DNA of 44,980 nucleotides, from positions 75,625 through 120,604 of the forward strand of contig BJOX01000035.1 in assembly GCA_009731375.1 (NCBI GenBank), in the 5' to 3' direction. Origin of the DNA: Paulinella micropora (Eukaryota; Cercozoa; Imbricatea; Euglyphida). Positions 1 through 9,172 of the stretch are shown one piece after another. A model generated the notes under the pieces. The model was not told the DNA's origin. It made no database searches and saw only the letters and a list, made by a program, of their open reading frames with translations. The position numbers were made by a program, and so were the translations under genes. Positions within the stretch are counted from its first letter, which is position 1. Every line of letters begins with the position of its first letter.

Positions 1-372
1 GAACAGGATTGTGCTTCCCGTCGCTATTTCGGCATGTGACTCATAGGCGTATGGCTAGGCACACATAAGGCACCCCACCACGGGCCCAGCACACCCACAC
101 CATCCCCTAATTCTCTGTCTGTCGACAGATGGCACCCATTTCAAAACATCAAGCCCAAGGGAGGGTCAGTGACACCTCAAGTGGCCTTGGTTCACTTCGT
201 GGAGTAAGTGATGAGATCAACTGATGAAATATCGACTAATGTCAGAAAAAAGGAGCTTCTGATTTCGTCAACCAAGGAAGTCTGTAAAGTATTGACCCGA
301 TGCCCAGCTAAGCCGTGATGTTTGCACGGAAGGGACTGATACAGGCGATACCAAAGCGCCCTAGTACCAGGA
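1..372. other. Unassigned left flank
   Basis: Mixed-composition sequence before the first GATA array. I see no open frame with protein-like composition, no tRNA and no transposon terminus. The long minus-strand open frame that crosses it is a translation of the neighbouring microsatellites. Confidence 0.5.
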
Positions 373-388
373 GATAGATAGATAGATG

Positions 389-459
<71 letters not shown>

Positions 460-490
460 GGATAGATGGATAGACAGACAGACAGACAGG
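373..490. repeat. (GATA)n microsatellite ending in GACA units
   Basis: Near-perfect GATA tetranucleotide array with a few GATG units, ending in four GACA units. Simple-sequence repeat; the open frames across it (SIYL and similar repeats) are artefacts. Confidence 0.95.
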
Positions 491-558
491 TAACTCCACC
501 TGCATCGGGTGTGTTGAGCAACACGTGGCAAGTCGATGAAAGTCCACCGCCCAGGCCT

Positions 559-850
559 ATGTATGTATGTATGTATGTATGTATGTATGTATGTATGTAT
601 GTATGTATGTATGTATGTGTATGTATGTATGTATGTATGTATGTATGTATGTATGTATGTATGTATGTATGTATGTATGTATGTACCTGCGCTGCACTGG
701 CCTCGTCATAACGGCTGTCGTGTATGTATGTATGTATGTATGTATGTATGTATGTATGTATGTATGGTATGTATGTATGTATGTACCTGCGCTGCACTGG
801 CCTCGTCATAACGACTGTTATGTATGTATGTATGTATGTATGTATGTATG

Positions 851-882
<32 letters not shown>

Positions 883-946
883 TGGTATGTATATATGTAT
901 GTATGTACCTGCGCTACACTGGCCTCGTCATAACGGCTGTTGTGCT
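559..946. repeat. Composite satellite: (GTAT)n with a 38-bp spacer repeated three times
   Basis: Three GTAT arrays are separated by near-identical spacers at about 683-722, 783-820 and 905-943. Each spacer begins GTACCTGCGCTGCACTGG and continues into CCTCGTCATAACGGCTGT. The spacers differ by one or two substitutions and the period is about 100-120 bp, so this is a higher-order tandem repeat and not a plain microsatellite. A related fragment (ATAACGGCTGTTGTG) recurs at about 1192. Confidence 0.85.
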
Positions 947-979
947 CATCTTGCACCTGAAACACGTACATAAAGATAT

Positions 980-1170
980 AGTAAGTAAGCAAGTAAGTAA
1001 GTAAGTAAGTAAGCAAGCAAGTAAGCAATAAGTAAGTGAGTACGTGAGTAAACAAGCAAGCGAGTAAGTAAGTGAGTAAGCAAGTAAGTGAGTAAGCAAG
1101 CAACCAAGTAAGTAAGTAAGCAAGCAAGTAAGTGAGTAAGTAAGTAAGTAAGTTAGTAAGTATAGGTAGA
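980..1170. repeat. Degenerate (GTAA)n / (GCAA)n array
   Basis: Tetranucleotide array of GTAA with interspersed GCAA and GTGA units. Confidence 0.85.
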
Positions 1171-1299
1171 TAGTTAGACTGATAGAATGATATAACGGCT
1201 GTTGTGTTCACGATGCAGAACACGTACACATATAGATAGAGAGATAGATAGATTTATATAGTAGATATGCTGGCCCTCATCTTGCAGCTAAAACACGTA

Positions 1300-1970
<671 letters not shown>

Positions 1971-2198
1971 ATATGATATTTTATAAGGAGAAAAATGCGA
2001 AGAAGGGGGGAAAGAATATAGATTGGGATATGTTTTCTCGCTATTATTCTCTAGGTAGTAGGTATTGCCGACACGTAGCTCAGTACGGAGATGTCTGGAA
2101 AAGAGACAGACTTGCCTTGTCTCAGAGAAGCAAAAATAATGGTAGGAATAAAAGTAATAAGTGGAAAAGAACTTAAGAATAAGAAAAACAACAACAAC

Positions 2199-2238
<40 letters not shown>

Positions 2239-2308
2239 GTGCTTCTCTGTCAATGGCTGATGCATTTCTGCACATGCGCCTCCATCGTCTCACCCGTGAG
2301 GGGAGTAC
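2239..2308 (-). mobile_element. SINE 3' body, truncated by gap
   Basis: Matches the 3' (tail-proximal) 70 bp of the complete minus-strand SINE at 2496-2726, with the ATT-type tail to its left at about 2195-2238. The rest runs into the N gap that starts at 2309. Confidence 0.8.
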
Positions 2309-2420
2309 NNNNNNNNNNNNNNNNNNNNNNNNNNNNNNNNNNNNNNNNNNNNNNNNNNNNNNNNNNNNNNNNNNNNNNNNNNNNNNNNNNNNNNNNNNNN
2401 NNNNNNNNNNNNNNNNNNNN
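2309..2420. other. Assembly gap (112 N)
   Basis: Run of N inside a SINE/(AAT)n array. The flanks on both sides are SINE or trinucleotide repeat, so the gap is probably a collapsed or unresolved repeat. Confidence 0.99.
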
Positions 2421-2495
2421 TAATAGTAATAATAATAATAATAATAATAATAGTAATAATAGTAATATAGTAATATAGTAATAATAATAATAATA

Positions 2496-2726
2496 GTGCT
2501 TCTCTGTCAATGGCTGATGCATTTCTGCACATGCGCCTCCATCGTCTCACCCGTGAGGGGAGTACGAAGAATTGACGATAAGCTCTAATGACACCCCCGC
2601 AAGGGCAGTTCCAACACTTCCAGACGGACCGGTATGTTCAATGAAAATACTGGTGGCACCGACGGGAATCGAACTGGCGACAGGGCCCAGATGGTAGAAC
2701 TTGACCACCGGGCTATCACGGTGTCC
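2496..2726 (-). mobile_element. Complete tRNA-derived SINE
   Basis: This 231-bp element reads on the minus strand. Its head begins GGACACCGTGATAGCCC. The head contains an RNA polymerase III A-box-like TAGCCCGGTGGTC and a B box AGTTCGATTCC, correctly ordered and spaced. The tRNA-like part ends CGGTGCCACCA, whose CGGTGCC can pair with the 5' GG(A)CACCG, leaving A plus CCA as in a mature tRNA 3' end. A roughly 155-bp unrelated body follows, ending GAGAAGCAC and an (ATT)n tail at 2421-2495. The tRNA-like fold is imperfect (extra A in the acceptor, weak T stem), as expected for a SINE head and not a working tRNA gene. At least six copies or fragments lie within 5 kb. Confidence 0.8.
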
Positions 2727-2732
2727 ATAATG

Positions 2733-2792
<60 letters not shown>

Positions 2793-3060
2793 GTGCCTCT
2801 CTGTCAATGGCTGATGCATTTCTGCACATGCGCCTCCATCGTCTCACCCGTGAGGGGAGTACGAAGAATTGACGATAAGCTCTAATGACACCCCCGCAAG
2901 GGCAGTTCCAACACTTCCAGACGGGCCGGTATGTTCAATGAAAATACTGGTCCAGAAATAGACCGGTATGTTCAATGAAAATACTGGTGGCACCGACGGG
3001 AATCGAACTGGCGACAGGGCTCAGATGGTAGAACTTGACCACTGGGCTATCGCGGTGTCC
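2793..3060 (-). mobile_element. Complete SINE with internal 37-bp duplication
   Basis: Same family as 2496-2726, with the tRNA-like head at the right (minus-strand 5') end and an (ATT)n tail at about 2729-2792. Just downstream of the head it carries a tandem duplication of the segment containing CCGGTATGTTCAATGAAAAT, joined by the linker CCAGAAATA. Its B box is intact and its A box reads TAGCCCAGTGGTC. Confidence 0.8.
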
Positions 3061-3187
3061 ATAAATAATAATAATAATAATGATAATAATGATAATAATG
3101 ATAATAATGATAATAATGATAATAATGATAATAATGATAATAATATTAATAATATTAATAATAATAATAATAATAATAATAGTAATA

Positions 3188-3235
<48 letters not shown>
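3061..3235. repeat. (AAT)n / (AATGATAAT)n array
   Basis: Trinucleotide array, partly organised as a nine-base TGATAATAA unit near 3081-3140. It is the (ATT)n tail of the SINE fragment at 3236-3289 and abuts the head of the SINE at 2793-3060. Confidence 0.9.
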
Positions 3236-3289
3236 GTGCTTCTCTGTCAATGGCTGATGCATTTCTGCACATGCGCCTCCATCGTCTCA
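3236..3289 (-). mobile_element. SINE 3' body fragment, truncated by gap
   Basis: The tail-proximal 54 bp of the SINE, identical to other copies, then N from 3290. Confidence 0.8.
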
Positions 3290-3556
3290 NNNNNNNNNNN
3301 NNNNNNNNNNNNNNNNNNNNNNNNNNNNNNNNNNNNNNNNNNNNNNNNNNNNNNNNNNNNNNNNNNNNNNNNNNNNNNNNNNNNNNNNNNNNNNNNNNNN
3401 NNNNNNNNNNNNNNNNNNNNNNNNNNNNNNNNNNNNNNNNNNNNNNNNNNNNNNNNNNNNNNNNNNNNNNNNNNNNNNNNNNNNNNNNNNNNNNNNNNNN
3501 NNNNNNNNNNNNNNNNNNNNNNNNNNNNNNNNNNNNNNNNNNNNNNNNNNNNNNNN
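3290..3556. other. Assembly gap (267 N)
   Basis: Run of N between a SINE fragment and a 58-base G homopolymer. Confidence 0.99.

Positions 3557-3614
<58 letters not shown>
3557..3614. repeat. 58-base poly(G) run at a gap edge
   Basis: Uninterrupted G directly abutting an N gap. Two further G runs (36926-36950 and 36988-37017) also sit beside a gap. This pattern is more typical of an assembly or base-calling artefact than of genomic sequence. Confidence 0.8.
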
Positions 3615-3616
<2 letters not shown>

Positions 3617-3890
3617 AGACAGACAGGCAGACAGATAGATAGATAGACACCGACCGACCGACCGACAGAGAGACAGAGAGACCAAAACACAAACAGACAG
3701 ACAGACAGGGATAGATAGAAAGACAGACAGACCGACAGACCGACGGACAGACAGATAGACATCATACATGCATGCATGCATGCATACATACATGCATACA
3801 TACATACATACATACATACATTTTTACCTACCCACCTACCTACCTACCTACCTACATACATACCTACATATACCTACATACATACATACA
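3615..3890. repeat. GACA / GACC / CATG / CATA / CCTA tetranucleotide blocks
   Basis: Successive tetranucleotide blocks with abrupt transitions. No gene. Confidence 0.9.
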
Positions 3891-5725
3891 TTGATATGTG
3901 ATTTTTGCAATAAATTTTCTTGTAACATCCTCTTGTAACATTCGGGTTTAGTGTGTACTAAGAGAGTTCTTTTGCATGTAGAGTGGGTGGTGTGTGTACT
4001 AAGAGAGAAACACCGCATGATGAAAGTAATAAAATAGGAGAAGTAGGCAAAATGACCTAAAATGACGCTCCTGCTAGAGCCGTTTCCTGGGACTGAATTA
4101 TCGTGTATAAGTTTGTCTATGTGTTTGATGAAGCAACATACATGGAGTTTGGGTGTAGCGCACTTATGTGACAAAAACAGTTAACAAAGCGTCTGAAAGT
4201 GTCTGTTTTGGGTGCATTGTCGGGCTTGTTTCTGTGCAGAGGAGCTCTAACCAACACGAGAAACTGACACAACACATTTCCTGAGCCTATCCCATAATTC
4301 CCACACGTTTGTATATGTGTGTTTGCATAAGGAATGAAGCGAGCTTGTCATGTCTAACCAACAGGTGCAGAACTCAGCAACAGACAGGATGTGAGCTTTA
4401 TAAAGGTGAAGGGTTGTGTTGCAGACATAACTGCTATGGGTACATGTTGGCTTAGATATGAGTAAATGCATGCCATGCTGTGGGATGAGTGCACGCAGGC
4501 AAGCAAGATGGAGAAAAGAAACAGGTCGGTCGGTGGAAACAACAGACCACCCAGGTGACACAGCCTTGGAAAAGCACAGCCAAGCCAGGATACTGTTTTT
4601 ATTCATTACGAAAAGACTTAGCAAGCACCTTGGCTGTCTTTCTAGCTCAAAACATCCTGTGCCTCAGGTCGAACAGGAAACAAACATGACAACCAACCTC
4701 TTTGCCCAGAATTTCGAAGTGCCTGATTTCCTGCAGCTCCAATGCTACCAAACAGCGATTTGCAAAACCCTTCCAAGAACAATCAGTCACTAATCTGTGC
4801 TTTCGATCCTGCCAGACTCCTCGAGAACAGGTACAGAAAAGCAGACAAACGGTCAGCATTTCCAACCATTTGGCAGACAGCAGGAACTTTTTTTTCTAAG
4901 TCCTGCAACTATGTGCCAAAAATACCGCAAAAATCGCCAATACTCCGCAAATGCACATTGTTAGTTGCATAGGGAATCCAGCCTCATGTTATGGCCAATT
5001 TTCCTCGTCAAGGTAAAAGGTTTTTGGATTCTTCAAATTGGATGTACAGAAATTTCTCATCCGATGACTCTCGAAACACTACAAAGAAAACGAAGCGCCA
5101 CGGACAGTTTCCAAGAGAGGGAACGCTCTCGTTGCACCCGCAGGCCTGTGCGTCTGCTTTTTGACTTTGCCTGAAGCAACGACATGGTTTTCAGTGATTC
5201 TTCTGAATCTTCTCCTTTTACTTGTGCAAAGGTCTCACTTCTCCCGCCATAAAACGTGTGACTACTGTGACCTGCTGTCAGCTCTGTGCACTCCTGTCTT
5301 ACAGACATTTGCTTTCTTCTATTCACTATAATGCTTATACGTCTATTTGCCTTCCTGTCTGTCTGTGACTGTCTGCGTCTTTCCGCTGTCTGTCTGTCTA
5401 CCTGTTTGTTTGTCTGTCTGTTGGCCAGCCCAGCTACTCCAGCTTTCTGATCACGGAAACGAACAAATATAAGTCACAAAAGGAAAGCAATTTTCATATT
5501 ATCTTACAAGCTGGATGATCAACCTCGTGCCATTCACGGTATCAAAACGTGTAAACACTGATAATGCAAAAAGGTACGTCTGTCCGTTACCATGCCGGGT
5601 AACAACACTGACCTCAATCAGCAAGACTAGCAGAAACTAATTTTTGGTCCTCTGTCGCTGTTGATGCTTTATGGGTTGTGCTGTTTCAGCACTGTTATGG
5701 AAAAATCTTCACACATTTGTTTTTC
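3891..5725. other. Intergenic stretch without recognisable gene
   Basis: Mixed-composition DNA of about 1.8 kb. The several short open frames of 60-125 codons on both strands overlap one another and show no domain, repeat or family resemblance I recognise. A CTGT-rich microsatellite lies at about 5353-5420. Confidence 0.5.
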
Positions 5726-5727
5726 AC

Positions 5728-5819
<92 letters not shown>
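5726..5819. repeat. (ATT)n microsatellite
   Basis: ATT trinucleotide array immediately 5' of a plus-strand SINE head; probably the tail of an earlier SINE copy into which this one inserted. Confidence 0.9.
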
Positions 5820-5916
5820 GGACACCGTGATAGCCCAGTGATCAAGTTCTACCATCTGGGCCCTGTCGCCAGTTCGATTCCCGTCGGTGCCACCAGTATT
5901 TTCATTGAACATACCG
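5820..5916 (+). mobile_element. SINE tRNA-like head, truncated by gap
   Basis: Plus-strand copy with GGACACCGTGATAGCCC, A box TAGCCCAGTGATC, B box AGTTCGATTCC and the encoded GCCACCA end. It is cut by N at 5917. Confidence 0.8.
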
Positions 5917-6757
5917 NNNNNNNNNNNNNNNNNNNNNNNNNNNNNNNNNNNNNNNNNNNNNNNNNNNNNNNNNNNNNNNNNNNNNNNNNNNNNNNNNNNN
6001 NNNNNNNNNNNNNNNNNNNNNNNNNNNNNNNNNNNNNNNNNNNNNNNNNNNNNNNNNNNNNNNNNNNNNNNNNNNNNNNNNNNNNNNNNNNNNNNNNNNN
6101 NNNNNNNNNNNNNNNNNNNNNNNNNNNNNNNNNNNNNNNNNNNNNNNNNNNNNNNNNNNNNNNNNNNNNNNNNNNNNNNNNNNNNNNNNNNNNNNNNNNN
6201 NNNNNNNNNNNNNNNNNNNNNNNNNNNNNNNNNNNNNNNNNNNNNNNNNNNNNNNNNNNNNNNNNNNNNNNNNNNNNNNNNNNNNNNNNNNNNNNNNNNN
6301 NNNNNNNNNNNNNNNNNNNNNNNNNNNNNNNNNNNNNNNNNNNNNNNNNNNNNNNNNNNNNNNNNNNNNNNNNNNNNNNNNNNNNNNNNNNNNNNNNNNN
6401 NNNNNNNNNNNNNNNNNNNNNNNNNNNNNNNNNNNNNNNNNNNNNNNNNNNNNNNNNNNNNNNNNNNNNNNNNNNNNNNNNNNNNNNNNNNNNNNNNNNN
6501 NNNNNNNNNNNNNNNNNNNNNNNNNNNNNNNNNNNNNNNNNNNNNNNNNNNNNNNNNNNNNNNNNNNNNNNNNNNNNNNNNNNNNNNNNNNNNNNNNNNN
6601 NNNNNNNNNNNNNNNNNNNNNNNNNNNNNNNNNNNNNNNNNNNNNNNNNNNNNNNNNNNNNNNNNNNNNNNNNNNNNNNNNNNNNNNNNNNNNNNNNNNN
6701 NNNNNNNNNNNNNNNNNNNNNNNNNNNNNNNNNNNNNNNNNNNNNNNNNNNNNNNNN
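5917..6757. other. Assembly gap (841 N)
   Basis: Run of N between two plus-strand SINE/(ATT)n units; probably more of the same array. Confidence 0.99.
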
Positions 6758-6771
6758 TATTACTATTACTA

Positions 6772-6853
<82 letters not shown>
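6758..6853. repeat. (ATT)n microsatellite
   Basis: ATT array between a gap and the next SINE head. Confidence 0.9.
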
Positions 6854-6941
6854 GGACACCGTGATAGCCCAGTGGTCAAGTTCTACCATCTGGGCCCTGT
6901 CGCCAGTTCGATTCCCGTCGGTGCCACCAGTATTTTCATTG
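6854..6941 (+). mobile_element. SINE tRNA-like head, truncated by gap
   Basis: Same head as at 5820, with A box TAGCCCAGTGGTC and B box AGTTCGATTCC. It is cut by N at 6942. Confidence 0.8.
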
Positions 6942-7172
6942 NNNNNNNNNNNNNNNNNNNNNNNNNNNNNNNNNNNNNNNNNNNNNNNNNNNNNNNNNNN
7001 NNNNNNNNNNNNNNNNNNNNNNNNNNNNNNNNNNNNNNNNNNNNNNNNNNNNNNNNNNNNNNNNNNNNNNNNNNNNNNNNNNNNNNNNNNNNNNNNNNNN
7101 NNNNNNNNNNNNNNNNNNNNNNNNNNNNNNNNNNNNNNNNNNNNNNNNNNNNNNNNNNNNNNNNNNNNNNNN
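6942..7172. other. Assembly gap (231 N)
   Basis: Run of N following a SINE head. Confidence 0.99.
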
Positions 7173-7636
7173 GCAGCTTGTTATGAGGGGTACATAATCA
7201 GTGCTCCACTGATTCATGAGACGGGAACTTTTACTGAGAGAAGCTCTCTCAACACGCTCACGGCTCTTGGCTCAGGGTGGCCTCTGGTATCACTCGGGGT
7301 GAGTGCGGGGGGTGGGGGTTATCTGAGGGAGGGGGTTGGGCTCAGTGGGTCACTGGACAGGTTGGTTAACTAAACTACTGTCGGTATGAGTGGGTATGAA
7401 GGCGACAGGCCCCACACATTTCCACAAGCCTTGAAATCACTCAACTGCCACAGTAGCGACTGCCTGGACGCGGGGCTCCTGACTCACCCTCTCTCCCAGA
7501 ACCCCTCGTGCTCACTTTGCGGATGCCATGGGGATGCTCTGGCGGAGGGTCGGGACGTGTTGGGTGCATGTGACCGGGCCTGTCACTTAGTGTTCTCGGT
7601 AGATGACTCTTTTGTAGCTTCTATCGGACGCAGGGT
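7173..7636. other. Unassigned segment between gaps
   Basis: 464 bp between two gaps. A plus-strand frame starting at 7386 is open for about 83 codons up to the gap and is Cys-rich near its end. I recognise no family and make no gene call. Confidence 0.4.
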
Positions 7637-8209
7637 NNNNNNNNNNNNNNNNNNNNNNNNNNNNNNNNNNNNNNNNNNNNNNNNNNNNNNNNNNNNNNNN
7701 NNNNNNNNNNNNNNNNNNNNNNNNNNNNNNNNNNNNNNNNNNNNNNNNNNNNNNNNNNNNNNNNNNNNNNNNNNNNNNNNNNNNNNNNNNNNNNNNNNNN
7801 NNNNNNNNNNNNNNNNNNNNNNNNNNNNNNNNNNNNNNNNNNNNNNNNNNNNNNNNNNNNNNNNNNNNNNNNNNNNNNNNNNNNNNNNNNNNNNNNNNNN
7901 NNNNNNNNNNNNNNNNNNNNNNNNNNNNNNNNNNNNNNNNNNNNNNNNNNNNNNNNNNNNNNNNNNNNNNNNNNNNNNNNNNNNNNNNNNNNNNNNNNNN
8001 NNNNNNNNNNNNNNNNNNNNNNNNNNNNNNNNNNNNNNNNNNNNNNNNNNNNNNNNNNNNNNNNNNNNNNNNNNNNNNNNNNNNNNNNNNNNNNNNNNNN
8101 NNNNNNNNNNNNNNNNNNNNNNNNNNNNNNNNNNNNNNNNNNNNNNNNNNNNNNNNNNNNNNNNNNNNNNNNNNNNNNNNNNNNNNNNNNNNNNNNNNNN
8201 NNNNNNNNN
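7637..8209. other. Assembly gap (573 N)
   Basis: Run of N upstream of the LINE. The LINE 5' end may lie in it. Confidence 0.99.
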
Positions 8210-8380
8210 GCAGGTGAGTGTTTGTGTGTATTCCTATACATACGTACACGTATGCTTTTTAAGGGTTGAGCTTTAAATAACCCCACCTGGGTCCTCATTT
8301 ATCGAGTTTACAACTCGATCATTGCGGCACCGGGGTCCCATACCACTTATGTCAGGTTCTTATGCGAAGAGCGCGGCCCT

Positions 8381-9172
8381 ATGGGTCAAGGCGGTAATCC
8401 TTCAGGTTTAGACGTTCCCCGTGGGAGTGCGCCTGGGGGTGGCGATGGCTACTCGGCCGGGGTGGGGTGGTCGAGTGCTCGCGTACCTGACGGGCAACCT
8501 GAATCACGTAGAGCCAGCAATCCTGTTGCATCTCGATCACCCTCCCCAACCTCGGAAGAGAAGTCACGTCCGGAAAGGTCTGGTCACGGCGTGTGGCAAG
8601 CGGTACCGCCACCGAGGAGGTGGCGGAGGAAGGTACGAAATGAGCTGGATAAGAGATGTTGCATAGTATGGGGGCTATCGCATGTCTCTCAGACAGTGGT
8701 CATGGCGCGAGAGCTCCGAATTCTCGGTCTCGGGGAAGTCGAGGTGGAATTCGCGGGCAGAGGTAGTGGGCGACATTTGCGGATTAAATGTGCGTCTTGT
8801 GAGGAGGCGGAGAAGATGGTGCGGCTGCTGCGGGAGCGTAAGTTCTTCACGGGAAAGGTTCACGTTGCGACGGGTAGGACTTTCCGGGAAAGAGAGAAGC
8901 AGCGGGCTGCACGGGGGGGTGCCCAGTATGTAGAGATGCAGAGGGAGCTTCGCAAGCAGGGATTTGGCTACTGGGTGCTCGACGTGGAAGTCGACGAGCC
9001 CCAGGGCGAAGCCTCAAGCGGTGAATCTCCCTTGGCGGAGTGGGGCGGGATGCGGGAGCTGGGGAGCTGGGGCGGAGGGTGCAGGATGGGCCGTGGAGGG
9101 TGGCGGAGGGCTCCAGGCGGGCTCAACCGAAGCGCAGGCATCGGCACCAGCTTCGTTCTTCCCAATTTGTGA
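8381..9172 (+). CDS. LINE ORF1 protein (nucleic-acid-binding)
   Basis: 263 residues. The N-terminal third is Gly/Ser/Pro/Arg-rich and looks disordered. Residues about 90-195 look like the RRM-like plus C-terminal module of LINE ORF1 proteins: a CCIVWGL strand, then GSGRHLRIKCAS and EEAEKMVRLLRE, then a basic REREKQRAARGG region and an MQRELRKQGF helix. Proteins of this family bind the element RNA and act as chaperones in retrotransposition. The first ATG in frame was taken as the start, but an upstream start cannot be excluded. The ORF ends with TGA at 9170-9172, right where the conserved part of ORF2 begins. The assignment rests on pattern and position, not on a search. Confidence 0.65.
   Translation: MGQGGNPSGLDVPRGSAPGGGDGYSAGVGWSSARVPDGQPESRRASNPVASRSPSPTSEEKSRPERSGHGVWQAVPPPRRWRRKVRNELDKRCCIVWGLSHVSQTVVMARELRILGLGEVEVEFAGRGSGRHLRIKCASCEEAEKMVRLLRERKFFTGKVHVATGRTFREREKQRAARGGAQYVEMQRELRKQGFGYWVLDVEVDEPQGEASSGESPLAEWGGMRELGSWGGGCRMGRGGWRRAPGGLNRSAGIGTSFVLPNL

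Noticed and set aside
192-1229. 345-codon minus-strand open frame
   Set aside because: It translates microsatellites (LLTY, IHTY and SIYL repeats); no real protein composition.
2091-3692. Long open frames rich in Asn, Ile, Leu, Tyr and Pro
   Set aside because: They are translations of (AAT)n, poly(G) and runs of N.
3891-5725. Host gene in the intergenic stretch
   Set aside because: The open frames are short, overlap on both strands and show no recognisable domain.
5661-8298. Open frames of 200-570 codons across N runs
   Set aside because: They stay open only because N cannot be a stop; no evidence of coding.
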